Assembly (NCBI GenBank): GCA_033439685.1
Contig: JAUEDM010000001.1
Coordinates: 6,944,001-7,008,000, forward strand
Origin: Apodospora peruviana
Taxonomy: Eukaryota > Ascomycota > Sordariomycetes > Sordariales > Lasiosphaeriaceae
Direction of reading: 5' to 3'
Length of the DNA stretch: 64,000 nt
A program made the translations under genes and the position numbers. The notes beneath the pieces were generated by a model. The model saw nothing but the letters and a program-made list of their open reading frames with translations. It searched no databases and had not been told where the DNA came from. Shown piece by piece: positions 1-13,133 of the stretch; positions within the stretch are counted from its first letter, which is position 1; the number at the start of each line of letters is the position of its first letter.

Positions 1-707
1 AGCTGGTGAGGCAGCTGGTGCGGCACCTGGCTGTGCATCAGTCCGGGAGCCTGAGGTTGGGCTTGGCCCGGACCTGGGCCACCGTTCCCGCCAGTCCCCA
101 CACCGGCACCGGCGCCTGTACCGGCGCCCAAGCTCTGCCCTGGGCCCGAGACACCGCTTAAGCCCGAAATATACGGGTCCGATCCAGAGCTCCTTGAATA
201 ATGGTGGATTTGGTGGTGCGGAGGCAGGCCGACCTGTGCAGGCCACGGGAATGCGGGGTGTGTGGAAGGATTCCACGAAGTGTTGCCAGCAGAATGGACC
301 GGGTCGTAATAAAGGCTGTGTTGGTGCGACTGATGGGTGCTCCGGTTTGGCGACGGTGACAGGAAAGCAGTGCCCTGGTGCTGAGGTTGATGGGGATGGG
401 GGTGCTGTTGGTGAAGGGTGGGGTGGGTTTGTTGAGGATGCTGTTGTTGCGGGTACTGTGGCAAGTTCGAAAGCTGCTGCTGTTGGTGCTGGTAATTTTG
501 GTGGTGGTCTGGCCGAAAATACGGGCACCCTTGAGACTGCTGCGGGGCATGCTGCGGGGTGTTTTGCTGCCCCTGGCCGTGGCCGTGGCCGTGAGCCTGC
601 CGGACAGCCTGAGCTTGCTGGAATGCCGCCTGAATCTGTTGATCTTGTTGCTGAGCCGGCGAAGCCGAAGCGTCAGGATGATGCATCACATAGTCCATTT
701 CCTCCAT
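1..707 (-). CDS. N-terminal part of a Gln/His/Pro-rich protein, cut by the window edge
   Basis: Read on the minus strand, an open frame starts at ATG 705-707 and stays open for about 235 codons to the left edge, with no stop. An in-frame TGA at 714-716, three codons upstream, fixes this ATG as the first possible start. The protein begins MEEMDYVMHH and then becomes low-complexity: Gln runs, HGHGHG and PHPHQP blocks, and near the edge a Gly/Ala/Thr stretch (GAGTGAGAG-like). No folded domain is visible in the part present. Such N-termini are common in fungal transcription factors and RNA-binding proteins, so a regulatory role is plausible but is only inference. The conserved domain, if any, must lie left of the window. 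Codon-level openness over 700 bp and the biased but coherent composition make it very likely coding. Confidence 0.7.
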   Translation of the reverse strand, partial: MEEMDYVMHHPDASASPAQQQDQQIQAAFQQAQAVRQAHGHGHGQGQQNTPQHAPQQSQGCPYFRPDHHQNYQHQQQQLSNLPQYPQQQHPQQTHPTLHQQHPHPHQPQHQGTAFLSPSPNRSTHQSHQHSLYYDPVHSAGNTSWNPSTHPAFPWPAQVGLPPHHQIHHYSRSSGSDPYISGLSGVSGPGQSLGAGTGAGAGVGTGGNGGPGPGQAQPQAPGLMHSQVPHQLPHQ

Positions 708-3700
708 CGTCCTTCACCAAAGAGGATCAGAAAGCCCCGAAGCTGGTCGACCGGCTCCCTTGTTGTCGCGCTTCCAGGTTCCCAATTTCGCGCGGAGCAG
801 CACCTCAGTAGAGCATCCAACGGCTCGCCCTTCCTTTCTGCCTGATCGAGGACGGAGATCGATTCTGACCAAGGACGAGGGCCTGAGGAATAGACAGCCT
901 AGGTCGGTTTGCAATCACGACGGAAACCTGCAGCAGAGGCTGGACATGGACCATGCACCTTGCTGTTCTCGTTCGCTCTCCCAGCTTCCTTTTCGTGGTG
1001 GGGGCAAGAAGGGGCGGACGTTCTCGACAAACAAATATGCCCGTGGCCGGTCGATGAAGTGGCCGGCTGCAGCTCGAAACCGCCGGCGAAAGCGATGCTG
1101 GCAAAAGCTGTTCTTCCGGAATTCTGGATTTTGCAGTTGTCTAGAAGACACAGTCAAAAGTAAAGCGTTGCGGCCAAGGCAACTTTATTGCAGTTCGTGG
1201 CTGAGGGTGTAAGTAATCGGAGCGAAGTGGTGGACCTATTGTCCAGCCTGGTTAATGACGGATCGAGGTATTGTATGTGAATAAATTGATATCCGTCTCT
1301 TCACTGTTGTGCACGCACCACAATGACAGCAAGACGGCCACAGTCCCGGTGAATTTTCAAGTCCTAGCCCACCGCAGGCGGGCTTGATGTCCAGAGAAAT
1401 TGCATTCGTCTGATGCAGAGGTTGCGGGTGAATGTTCTCGGTCGGTCCGACGATCGGGATCCTGCAGCGTCCAGCACCCACTTCCTTCTCGTCGTTCGTG
1501 TCCCACGCTGATTCACCAGGCTGGTTTCCTCCTCTTGTTGTCTTTCTCTTCTACTTTCGATCGGCCCAACAATCCCCGCTTCAAGTTTCAGCAGATGCCT
1601 CCGTCTTTTCTCCTTTTGATGTCTGGGCCCCTTTCCCCTCGCGGCTGCTTGGCTGAACCCCGCAATGTCCGAGGCTGACGAGACGAAGCCGTTACGTCGG
1701 TGAGGCGGGCGGACAAGTACCTGGTAAGTGCCCGCGCAGCTTCAACGAAAGGGATGCCAGAAGCTCTCACGGCGGGAGCTGGCGAAGAGGATGACAGCCC
1801 CTCCGGTTGCGTTGGTTTTACGGTGAGATGCAGTGCGAAATGAGCAGAGCAGCAGGAAGACAAAAGGTTGGACGGAGCGGCAGGCGAGACAAAGTGGGAA
1901 GAGCGTTGGTTTTGTATCGGCAAGGCAGAAAGAGGGAGTGGACAGCACCAGACGCACACGCACACGCACACACCCTGGGCTGGCCTGCCGAGTCGGAGAC
2001 GACTGCCTGACTGACCACTGACCTTGAGTCGCTTGGCTGCCTTTGGAGGGGAATTTTGGAGGGGAGGAGGGAAGAGTGGTGCGTGTGAGGCGGGCGGGCG
2101 TGCGTGGTGGGCGTGGGCGTGGGCGGAGGGCGGGCAAAGTCAGTCAAAGCCAGCTGGGCAGGTATGGGGCATGGATGGTATGGATGGGTATGGCATGGTC
2201 ATGCCATAGTTCCGTACAGCAGCCATGGGGTGCTAATAAGGTGGCCACAGAGTCACACCCACAGGCTCCCGTCATCAATTCGTTTTCGGTTGCTGGCAGC
2301 AGCTCACACACACACACTAGACTAAGGCGATAACTCCATCCAGCCAAATACATATATATAGTATGGGATGCGTGCTCGCGCGGCAGGTCTCGCATCACTC
2401 GCCGGGGTGGAAGGGGTTCCAGGTTCCCTGCTTCCAGTTGGTGGAGCGGCGATGCGATACGCAACAGCCGGCCTGTGGCCTGCCTTCACGCGATGAAAAC
2501 GGACAAATAGGACAGCCAGTTGGTGGAGGGGAACATCTTTGTCGTGCCCGGCTTGGGCTGTCCGAAGCGGCCCCCGCCTGTCTGTGTCCTCGACTTGGAG
2601 TGCTTGGTCTGTCGAGACTCGGAACCGGGGGCTTCCACCGCACCTTTAGCTCTTGCAAGTCTGTATTATGGTGTGTAATCCGTACAGTGTGTGTTTAGCA
2701 TGTCTTGCATCGGCCGTGCAGTCTGTCGCTGGTCGGGTGGCAGGGGTAAGGGAGGGGAGCGCAGTAACGGGAGTCTCGTTAGGTTGTGGACACGGCATGG
2801 AGAGCGGCGAAGAATGAGTGACAACAGAGTGGACAATCACAGCGTCACATATAATAACAGGGGACATGTTGGGTGAGGCACCCACGGACAAAAAGAATGG
2901 ATTACAATGGGGGCACGTTGGTAAATGATGGAAAGGCAATGTACCGTACTTTGTACCAGCGCATATCCGCACTAGGTCAGGCACCTTATGTCTTCGGATA
3001 TTTTGCAGTCGAGCTGCGTTTGATGCACTCACCTCAATGGCAAGTGAGGGAGCGACAGCCCGGTGGGTTAAAATCTTATAGGAAAGGTCGGCCGACCGCT
3101 TGCAAGAGGTGTGCATTCCACATACATTGCAGGCTTCATCATCAGTGGCTCAGGCTCCATCGAAGATTCTGAAAGGGTTGGTCAGACACTTCATAGGAGC
3201 ATAACAGTCCCCTTTTCGGCTACGAACTTTGATACCTGGCCTGGCCTCGGTCGGAGAATACCGCCTCTGATCTTTTTGAACCAGAGGTAGGTCGGTGATA
3301 TGCGGCAGTGTGCCGAGCTCGATGCGCTGTCTAAAAGGTCCAGTCCACCATCCTCATACAGTGCACCAACCATGGTCCCATGGTACCTAGCTTACGGATA
3401 TTAGGCCTGCCCTTTGCTGTGCAAACCACAAAAAGCTTGCTAATTCACAACGCACTTGGGCCAACCAGATCGACCAGCGCCGCAGCGACGTCCGTCCGAA
3501 ATCACCGCCCTCGTTCATCATGTGAGCCCTGGGGCTGTTGGGTTGGTCCTCCGGCCACAGTTCTACCGGTATTTTGGGGAAATCCCTATCGCCAACACAT
3601 GTTTGTTGCTTGGAAAAAGGAGTTTCCGCTATTTGCGTAAGGAAGAGCAAGCAATCACGTACACGAGAATGGTGGCTTTCCGAGATGCGAGGCAATGTTG

Positions 3701-6700
3701 CGCCGAAGCTCTGCAGCCCTGGTCATGGATGGTTCCCATCTTGACGTCGTGATATCGGGCGGCGTGACGGATGCAATCACCGGAGGAGTGCGGCGGCGGG
3801 CAGTGGACAGACGCCGGAGTACCAGCATACTCATATTGGTACTATAGAAGCAAGGTTAGGGTGCCGGTTCGTGTTTTGCAGAGTGACTCGAGAGCTGGGC
3901 GTGCCACACCGAGACATCCGGAAGAGCGTACACAGGTATCAACAGCTGCCGGAAGGGAGGAGCCAAGTTGAAGCAAGGAAACTCGTCTTCCGAAGCACCT
4001 CCTTGAGACGATCCCATAATCGGGGTCGGCTACTACGGTACCTCTTACACTGACCTAACGGGAGACAGAGGCCTATTACCGCATTAAGGAATAGTTTCGA
4101 TGTGAACTGAGTGGCGACCGCGAGTCCTGACCGTCCGTTTAGAGCCGCCGACCAGAAATGGTCCTTGTAGCTCTTGTGGATCTGGAGCGCATTGCGAGAC
4201 AAGGCTCTCTCTTGAATTTGGACACTGTAACAGAGAGTAATTTCGATTTATTGCTCAAAGACGCCGGTCCGACCCAGTTGGGTAATCGACCGCTACCTAT
4301 GTACCACGATCACAAAGACATCCCATTTGCGAGCTGATGCCTTCCAGGTTAATAGGTTGCCCCCTCTCGGAATGCCGCCCCGAGGAGGCTCGTACAATTC
4401 ACAGGACTGCAATCCGTCTCGTCAGGAATGCGAGACAGTGAGAGTCTCTCGCCAACACCCCATGGCCTGTGCTCCCAATCATGGTATGGGTAACCCATAC
4501 GGATTACAGAATACTGTACTGTGCTTCCAGCCTGGGCAGTTCGTTCTGGCGACAAAACGACGAGGTTCGAAAAAGCAATTAATCCGTATAGGTAGTAAGC
4601 CATATGCTCCAACCCCCCTCACACGAAAACACTCCACTCTGCCTGTCTCCCTCTATTAACGAGGTTGATGAATCGGCGGTGTGCTGGCAATACAAAATCG
4701 AGATAGCGACCGACCCAAGTATCGGTTTTACCAAGTCATCGTTTGCGCCATTTGGTGTTCAAAGATTGATGAGTGAGTTAAAGAAACCTTGCCTGCTTGG
4801 GCCAGGCTTGGACCGTCTGTCCACCAATGATGCGTCGGTGATGTGGCACTTCAATGGGCAGAAAATGCACCATGGGTTGCTACGAAAAAGGCCCAAACCT
4901 ACGCTGGACGTTGGCACCGTATGTGATGCGGGCCTCGGCAACCTGTCCCTGCCAATCTGACTGGTAAGCTCTTTCGAGTCGATAAATGGAAAATGGATTC
5001 CATCCCATCCCGCGTCGCTGGTCGAGGTTGCACACGCCGCCCGATGGAGATCCTAAAGCCCCCAACTCTAATTAAGAGACCTCGTGGTTCAAACCTTGAA
5101 AAGAGTCCGAATCTGGCATCAGCTTCTCACTTTCTCGACCACCCAAGTTCTCTTCAGCGACCGAGCCCCCCTGTCACAAGCTTGGCGTACCCCGCTGTCC
5201 CGCTGCGCTTATCCATGCTCCCCTGTCGCTGGGATGTTATCGATTGGCCGGGGCGTCGCCTCCTCGATTCACTGCTCTCTGATTCGTTGCATGCCGATCA
5301 AGATCCTGGAGATGATCGCTGACCCCTGCCCGGATGATGAAATACCTCTCTTATCAGGGACCCGATAACGCTTGCAAGGTTCGCGAAATGCTGGATTTCG
5401 CCTGTGCCCCTCATTCCCATTTCGCAGATAAGTTCGAGCTCGAAGAATCGCATTCGGAAACACTAAATTGCATCTGTTTGGCAGAGATTGGACGCCAAGT
5501 TGGTGTGGACGCGCAACGATGAAGTGTCGGGTGCTGCGGAATGCCACGAAAGACCAGTCATGGCTTTCTCGTGTCCACTCCGAATACGTTTCTGCAAGCC
5601 GCACGCGCTGCAACTGGCCTATTTGATGCTCACGTTACCCCTCAGCAAGCCCTCTCTCTCCAAGTCTGAATGGGCCTGGAACCCCCAGCTTCCTTACCCC
5701 TGCCAACTCACAGGTATCAGTATGGCACCGACCAAAGCAAACGCAAACTTGGACTCAGTGATTATTATGGAAGCGAGCCTCCATGCAACGAGGACAATTG
5801 CTTGTCACAATCGTTGGACCAATTGCACGAGCACGCACACGACTCGCAACGCTTTTACCGTCAAACCACGATGCCCAAACATATCCCTTTTCCAGGCTGC
5901 TGCTGGTCTCGGATCTTCCAGTTCCCACGATCCGCCTCCGGATCCTGCACTAGACTCTACCTTAGGCTGTCTCTTTGGAGCCATGTGGTCAAATAGCCTG
6001 TTCGCCCCGTCAGTTTGCCCTCGGGGTTTCTCACGTTTGCAGTTGTGCCGACCACTAGCTATCAGCCAGCGGTTACCACCCGACTCCGGCATGGAAGAGC
6101 AATACTGGTGATATGAGGGATTCGCATTTGAAGCTGACTCTCAACCACTTCCTGACACGCCTACGGGTACTGACTGGCTGCACCTTTCCGGCATCACACT
6201 GCCGCTCACCACGGCCACGCCTTTTTTGCCGAGCATCGTCGTATCTTTATTATACCGCTCCCACCAAGACTCTCTGATACACTTTCTTGGCTGGCTGGGC
6301 GGCAGGCCGTGCCAAAAAGGCAGCGAGACCGCCAATCGTTCGCACAGTCATCTCACTCATCTCGACTGTCAATCTGTTGCTGACTGCATGGCGGAGTTTC
6401 GACCGACAGGCCTACCTACGGACATGATGGTTTCTTACCTGACATAGCCTTCCACTAACCCGCATAGTCCAGAGAGACCCCCTGGTCTTCGGGTCCTAAC
6501 GCTGCCACTTCAATCTTCCTACCTTTAGGTGCCCGAGCTCGTTGAGTCACAACCCCTGCACCAACCCGACATTCGTCACCGCATCTCCCTTGCAGAAAAT
6601 GTTGCAACGACTGCCAAATAGGATAAAAGTCAACTTGGCTGGCGCAGGGAGTCGTGCTTGTTCTCTTCACTTGCCGATCTTAGCGCACTATTTGGCAAAC

Positions 6701-9700
6701 AAAACCTGGTTCAGCATATTCCAATAAAGTGAAGGGGAGAGAATCAAGAAATATTCGCATTCCAAAATCATCCTTTGTCGATACCGAAAGCGGCCTGGGT
6801 ACCTGATCTTTTTTCGCCTACCCCCGGAACCTAACCAGAATATCCTCTCGCAACCAAAGCGCTACTTGATCAGAATCCCATAGGAGACATGATATAAGCA
6901 AACCCACAGATCTTCGCACGTTCGTCGGGTATTTCTTTTGGCTAACGAGAACAAGCGCAATAATCATTACGTTGCCCGGATCCACTCTGTCCTTCACCAG
7001 CCGGAGCTCTATCACTCACCTCATGAACTTTGGTGGCCGCACGCCTTGCATCTGCATCAGCATCAGTAATGTCATTCAACCACAGGCAGTACAGTTGACT
7101 ATCATTGTGATGACGATTCATCCCGTCTAAAATCTCCTACTTTGTACGAATTGTCCGTTCCATTCCATTTCTCCGTGTCTGGGCTGGGCTGGCAGTCCTA
7201 TCCGAGGATGGGGGCTTCCATGTCTTTGGGAGAGCGAAGCAGAGCTCCTGTCTGGGGATAATCGATATCCTTTTCCAATCGTTGCCGTTGGGATGATCAT
7301 GGGGTGGTCGGAGCAGAAACACACGAGGTGGACAGGCCGGATTGCCAAAGCTAGCCGGACGTATTCTCGCGTGGTTCCTGTCGACGTTCATCGGCTGCAT
7401 GGGGATTATAAAACTGATAAGGGGGAGGTATACTGATTCTTATCTCTGATTACTGTCTAAGCCGAAGTGGGCTGGGAGAATTTGACATTTATCTGCGTCA
7501 AGTGGCTTTGGTGATGTCATACGGTGATGGTGAAGCCTATCAACAGGTTGCAGACTGAGAAGGGAAGAAAAGGGATAAGACCAGAAGAACATGAGGGATT
7601 GAAAGCCGACATACATCAAGCATTTCGAGAGCATGTCTCTGATAATGTCTGGATGAAGGCGCTATCTTGAAGGGCTTTGATATATTCCTTGTCAATATCC
7701 CTTTTTCCAGAAACAGCCAGTGGAGGGACGCGTGTATTGTCGCCGGACAACACTACGAAATGGAGGTGAATTATATATGATAGGGGCTTTGGTTAGGATT
7801 ATCAGAGGTGGAGCAATAGCCCGGTCAGAACCTCATCCCTACCTCGGGCAGGCTGGTCTCGTGTTATTCCAACGTCTTCTCCTTTTTTGTCTGACTCCTC
7901 ACTAGATGCGGTTGAGAGAGAGGCTCTCATCATCTGATCGTCGTTTACGATACCGGTTTGGTGAGCAAGTCGCCTACACTGCTTCGGGACGCTTTGTTGG
8001 TGTTTATAAACTAGAATAAAAGATCCATCCGACAAGCGGGCGAACGAATATCAATACCTGAGTTGTTAGGTACGTACCCGTAGCTTTCGATTGAATTCAG
8101 CTCAACACCTCACCACCCGTTGGAGAAAATACCTTGGTTCTGCTTTGCTCGGTTTCAGACCGCGCGAATCGGCTATGATATCGTTCTTGTTTACTGCATA
8201 CCTGCTTAACTCTTTAGTACTTATTCGTACACATGATAAGAAAACCATGGCTCGTCGTGTGGGAGAAGAGCAGAGGGAGAAGAGCAGAAAATTGGTGGTG
8301 GGCCGTTGGTGGGCTGATTCCAGAGAGGTAGGTCCTCTTGTATAGTTCACAGGGCAAGCTCTCTCTACCCTCATCATGGTTTACACTCGAAAAAAGAGCA
8401 GACTGATTGGATCTGGAATGTATGTGACCCGGTGGTTAGTATCCACCATCCGTCGGGAATATTGGACAACAGCCTCTATACTCACTGACGAAGGTCAAAA
8501 TCTTCTGCCTGGAGACAAATGTTTTTGTTTTTTTTGTGACGGTCGACTGGATAATGGAAGAAGAGAAATGGCTCTTAAAGTTGCCCACTCCCATCGCTTC
8601 TCAGCCGTGATGGGAACGATAACACAGTACCTACCTAGCCAGTCAATCGTCCCGAACGAACGGGGAGTCGGTTGTGAAAAAGGTACCTTATGTTTCGCGA
8701 TTTAAGAGTTCTCGCCATAGAGTTAGTTAAACCTCAGGGCTTGAACTTCGAAGTAGATTTCTCGTGGGCCGTTTGGTCGTCAGTCAAGCATATAACGAAA
8801 AATCGACCATAGCAGCAAGGTCTCCAGACGCTTAGGTACTTCGCTTTCCTCTCACTCTCTATTACCAACTTGACAATGACCAATCACAACAGTCGATCAT
8901 CTATTACCGTCCTGCCTGCCCCAAGCAAAACATCCGGATACATCGTGGCACAGGCACAAGAGTTGGTCTCCCCCCAATAAACAGAATGCCGTCTTATCAC
9001 CTTGCCACGAATGTGCCTCGCTCACGCCCTCAAAAGATCGGTCAAACGCCAGAGAGATGATCTAAACGATTCATCGATAGGGTGTGAAGGGGTCTTTGTT
9101 GTTCATCCATTAATGTACCATGACTATTGAGCATGAGCGACCTATAAAAGATCCCAAGTACAGCTAGCTCAGAGTGCAGATCAAAAGACCGAAAAGAAAA
9201 AACAAGACCAACAACAGCGCTCTCATGATGACCGTGTTCATGAAGATAATGGCCCGCCGAGTAGCTCAAACTTGTTAGGAGAATGGAAGAAACCTTTCCG
9301 ACAAACTCGAAGCCAGAATATGACAGTAAACAAGTGGGTTGACAGCTTCAACCATCTTCTTCCTGCACATCCCAAGAGACCAAACGAACCGAAAAATAAC
9401 CAACAGCATTTCAATTATTTGTGTTTTCTTTTTTGGTCGATTCATCCTTTCGTACTAGAAGACTATGAGATATTATACCTGCCTATTGTTCGAGCCATTG
9501 TCCGAGCCTGAACGATTGCACATCTCCCTTTCTATTCCACCGAGCTCAAAATCCCCAATGGCATAACGACACTACATTCCCCCTTTACTTTTGCTGTTTC
9601 TACCAATTGGGTTGTCGCAGCTATCTTTTCTTTCTGCATGCGCCATATGTCTGTCTCTGCCCTCCAATTATGCCTTGCTTCTTTTTACCACGGCTGACTC

Positions 9701-9769
9701 TTCATACCAAACAGCAACCGAGTCTTAGTCTTCATATATACAAACGAACCATGATACTTCGTGAAGCGT
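708..9769. other. 9-kb gene-poor stretch
   Basis: I find no recognisable protein or RNA gene here. Open frames are short, overlap on both strands and carry no known motif. The part nearest the 1-707 gene (to about 2.4 kb) is rich in simple CA/GT and GGCG repeats (for example CACA runs near 1955-1972 and 2302-2316) and may be its promoter and leader. An ATG-initiated frame at 5670-5996 (plus) has ordinary codon choice but no recognised motif. Short TACCTACC/AGGTACC palindrome-like motifs occur here, for example near 8628-8637. A spliced or noncoding transcript cannot be excluded by eye. Confidence 0.5.
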
Positions 9770-12700
9770 TCACTTCTTCACCAGCTTATATTTGCCCCCG
9801 ACAATCTCTAGATCGCCAGCCACAATCTTCTCGCCCAAGAATTCCTGTAGCTCCTCGTTACTCCACGGGAACCCGTCCGTAATCAACATCTTCATCATCA
9901 TGGCCATCTGACCCAGTGGCATTGACACGCTTGCGTTCGTCAACATGCCGCGTATGTATTGCCAGTACATTGCTCGGCGTTCCTGCTCTTTTGCTCCGAC
10001 GGTGAGCTTGGCTGGCTTTCGTGGCTCGCTGCTCTCCTCAGCCACCGTTCCTTCTGTGCTGCCTTCTTCCGTTGCAATGGCACTAGCCGTGGAATCGTTG
10101 GGATTATCCTCTGGGGCAGCTGCCAGCGTTTCGGCGACAGCATAGACTCCCGGTTGAACACGGTACAGGACACCTTTGGATGTCCAGAACGAGAGTGCCG
10201 CAGCTATCAAATCCTCGTCCATCTGAAGTTGGTTGTACAGCTCGTCTTCCGAGCGGCGAATAAGGGAATCTGAGCCAGATGAATCCGCGTCATCCTGAAA
10301 AGCGTAGATAACTGTTGCTTCTACTGTGCTACAGTCAACTGTAACGGTGCGGTCGCTCAGTTCGAGCTCCACGCGCGTCTGACCGAGCTGATTGAGCCAG
10401 GTAAGCTTCCGGTGCGACTTGAGGCTCTCGTAGCCCTGCTCGTACTGTTTCTGCTGCTCAAGAATAGGTGGCGGTAGGAGAAAGTGCTCTCTGTCAAGAG
10501 CCGGCCAGAAAAGCCTCGACAAAATGCGCGCCTGGTACTGGGTCTCCTTTTGCGATGCGTTTTGTTCACCCTTTTGCCTAGCCGTGGGACCAGCGGGTGT
10601 GACAAGAACCTGTCGTTCGAGCTTATTTTGATGCCCTGTCCGCCTGATGGCCGCGTCCAGTCGACTCGAGTCCTGCACATCCTTGATCATCACGTCGCAG
10701 CTCTGCAGGGCGGCCTCGCCAAAGCGCCGCTTCAACAGATCAAGGACCCGTAGCTCCTGCTCGAAACGAGCTGGGTCGCCTAGCAAGCGCTCCGCGAGAA
10801 TCGACGTAAACTCCTTTATGAACACGTCCTCGCTACCTAGTGCCGAGATCAATGTACCAATGACATCCTCACTCTTGGGCCGCTTGTAGTTGGCGCCTGC
10901 ATCGACAGGGTCAGGGACCCAATTCATATCGTTCCAATCAAGATCTTCGTCGTCAGGGGCTGCGCGACGCGAATTTGCCGGGTCGTTCAGCAAAAGCGCA
11001 AGCTCAACCAGATTCGACGATGAAGGGATATAGGGGCCGGTGGAAGCTGCCGGGCCTTTCTTCAAGTTGGCCTCAGGGGTACTACCCCTCCGTCTACCGG
11101 TACTAGGCGCCGTGGCTGATCTTCCAGGGATAGTTGGTGTTATAAACGGTGCGCGCACAATGGCGTCCCTCTGTCCACCATTCTCACGTGTCCAGTTAGC
11201 CGTCCCGGCGACCTTTCTCATAGCTCGTACTTCATCAGGACTAGCGAGGAGTCCTGTAACCACTATGCGAATGGCATCCTCGCGTTGGCACAAGTAAAGC
11301 TGCAGAGTCGGCTCAACATGTCCCAGCAGCACCTTGCTGTGATCAAGGGCATGGAAGGTACGGATAATAGCGATATAGGTCTGCAGGATTTCAAGTGTAC
11401 TGCACCCTGGATGCAAAAGCTTCGTTTGCAAAGCGCGGGTGAAGCTTGAAGTCAGCTGCATCCGGCGCGCCGAGGTGGTAATGGTGGCGCGTAAGTCGTC
11501 TAGCGCACCACGCGACGCTGGCCATGCCAGAACGATATCAAAGAGCTCGCCAATGCGAAGAGCCGCCAGGCGGCCCAAAGCCAGTGACTGGTATGTCTTC
11601 ACATCAGACAGCGTCACGACAGGCGAGGGCGGGTTCGGAGAGATGCGAGACAGGACTTCAAAACCCAATCGCGCGAAATGGTTCTCCACCCAGTCACTGA
11701 GGGAAACGATACAAGGCGAGGAAGAGGAGGAAGCCGCAGTGAGGGTTATTGTGTTGGGAGTTGCTGAGAATGCGGTCGAACCTGGTGATGCCCAAACACC
11801 GGCATATGCGCCTTTCACGAAGTTGGACATCATCCCGTCCATGATCTCGGCAAAGAGAATCTGGAACCGTTCACCAGCAAGCCCTACGTTATACAATTGT
11901 TCAACAAGCTCATGGAGGCGTTGTCTGGCAGCCAGTTGTTTTATGTTGTCCTGCGAAGGCGGCTCAGGCCGAGGAGGCCTTGACGTCGCTTCGCCATCGT
12001 ACACAGGTGGTATGCCTAGCACGTGGCTTATCAAGCGGACGAGGACAACTCTTACAGAGTTCATCAGCTGGTCAGAAGCCGAGATACCAACGAGGGCATG
12101 GATGTCTCTCCGAAAACGAGTCGCGAGAATCTCAGCATCCGTCTTTGCTCTGTCGGCGCTATTCCCATCTGTGGCCCGGCTGAAGCCTCTCATGAGCATT
12201 CCGAGGCCGTAGAAATAAAGTCTCAGAGCTGCTTCCAGCGTCCGTATACTGCTCATGACAGTCACCATATGGCTTTCATAGCGATCCCGCTTCTTTTCCC
12301 AGTCCGCATCTCCCACTTTCTCCGCGTCACCATGGATATCAGCACCTAACCGGTCTTCATTCTCGTCCACGCAACCAGACAAGAGTGGAATCACGTGCTG
12401 AGCAAAATGAGCGCGGACCTGTTGGGCATGCCAGGAGACGATGTCGTCCGTGTGCGTGGCACGGGGCAAGACTCTGTTGGCATGATTCAGGCTGTCCAAC
12501 GCTTGATAGAACTCTGCGTCGGAGCTAAAGGCGCGTGGTGACTGCTGCGAGTCTGGGGCCAAGGTGCCGAAGGAATCATCAGCCGTTGCTGATGCGGGGA
12601 GAGCGATTCGGGCGGTTACAACATGCCATGCTCGATCATATGCAATCTGATCATCTGCTGCCGTCGCAAGCGAGGGAAACAGTGGCTCTTCAAACTGGGA

Positions 12701-13015
12701 CTGGGACTGGGCTAGTATGGTGCTTAGAGTCAGAGAGGAGGTGGTGGGGGCGTGTGCAGCGCGAACTCTTCCCTGCAAGGGATCGAAGTGTTCTTGGGTA
12801 GCAGCTTGAGAGAAAAAGGCGGCAGATGTTGTAGCCGTACCATGATGGTTGTGTTCATGGCTCACCACTGCAGGGCCTCCGAAGGGCTGTCCTTGTTCGG
12901 AGAAAGGGACAGACGGAGTTGAGTGGGGCGTGGGCAGCGAGACTTCGGTCTGGAAGACGGACTGGAAGATACGGCGGCGGCGATTTCGCCAGTGCGAGGC
13001 CACGGCAGCTGGCAT
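9770..13015 (-). CDS. apc2: Anaphase-promoting complex subunit 2 (cullin-type)
   Basis: The intronless frame encodes about 1081 residues. It is the cullin-like scaffold of the APC/C, the ubiquitin ligase that triggers anaphase and mitotic exit. In APC/C it holds the RING subunit Apc11 at its C-terminal end. The cullin homology region is visible from about residue 700, with DVIGTLISALGSEDVFIKEF, ERLLGDP and LDLLKRRFGE, then the RLFWPALDREHFLLPPPI segment typical of Apc2. A winged-helix-like C-terminus follows (AMYWQYIRGMLTN, MLITDGFPWSNEELQEFLGE). The N-terminal 60 residues include RRRRIFQSVFQTE; the middle has a Ser/Ala-rich insert. I chose ATG 13015; the frame continues upstream to a TTG at 13039 without another ATG. 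Length is slightly above the usual fungal size because of low-complexity inserts. Confidence 0.93.
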   Translation of the reverse strand: MPAAVASHWRNRRRRIFQSVFQTEVSLPTPHSTPSVPFSEQGQPFGGPAVVSHEHNHHGTATTSAAFFSQAATQEHFDPLQGRVRAAHAPTTSSLTLSTILAQSQSQFEEPLFPSLATAADDQIAYDRAWHVVTARIALPASATADDSFGTLAPDSQQSPRAFSSDAEFYQALDSLNHANRVLPRATHTDDIVSWHAQQVRAHFAQHVIPLLSGCVDENEDRLGADIHGDAEKVGDADWEKKRDRYESHMVTVMSSIRTLEAALRLYFYGLGMLMRGFSRATDGNSADRAKTDAEILATRFRRDIHALVGISASDQLMNSVRVVLVRLISHVLGIPPVYDGEATSRPPRPEPPSQDNIKQLAARQRLHELVEQLYNVGLAGERFQILFAEIMDGMMSNFVKGAYAGVWASPGSTAFSATPNTITLTAASSSSSPCIVSLSDWVENHFARLGFEVLSRISPNPPSPVVTLSDVKTYQSLALGRLAALRIGELFDIVLAWPASRGALDDLRATITTSARRMQLTSSFTRALQTKLLHPGCSTLEILQTYIAIIRTFHALDHSKVLLGHVEPTLQLYLCQREDAIRIVVTGLLASPDEVRAMRKVAGTANWTRENGGQRDAIVRAPFITPTIPGRSATAPSTGRRRGSTPEANLKKGPAASTGPYIPSSSNLVELALLLNDPANSRRAAPDDEDLDWNDMNWVPDPVDAGANYKRPKSEDVIGTLISALGSEDVFIKEFTSILAERLLGDPARFEQELRVLDLLKRRFGEAALQSCDVMIKDVQDSSRLDAAIRRTGHQNKLERQVLVTPAGPTARQKGEQNASQKETQYQARILSRLFWPALDREHFLLPPPILEQQKQYEQGYESLKSHRKLTWLNQLGQTRVELELSDRTVTVDCSTVEATVIYAFQDDADSSGSDSLIRRSEDELYNQLQMDEDLIAAALSFWTSKGVLYRVQPGVYAVAETLAAAPEDNPNDSTASAIATEEGSTEGTVAEESSEPRKPAKLTVGAKEQERRAMYWQYIRGMLTNASVSMPLGQMAMMMKMLITDGFPWSNEELQEFLGEKIVAGDLEIVGGKYKLVKK

Positions 13016-13133
13016 GACGAACAATGACGGGTGGAGCAAATGCCCGTGTGTCGTGGGTGAGAGATCGGAGGTCGAGGGAAGTGGCCCTGAGCTACCCTGC
13101 CTTTGGTGCCCTGACTGGCGCTTGTCTGTACAC

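Noticed and set aside
194..845. Plus-strand frames over the left-edge gene
   Set aside because: They are antisense to the Gln/His-rich frame, and their Gly/Val/Leu-rich composition is what reversed Gln/His/Pro codons give.
5488..6111. Plus-strand 207-codon frame
   Set aside because: No recognisable domain, and an overlapping ATG frame at 5670 competes with it; not enough to call a gene.
11439..12212. Plus-strand 257-codon frame
   Set aside because: It lies wholly antisense to apc2, whose protein is clearly recognisable.
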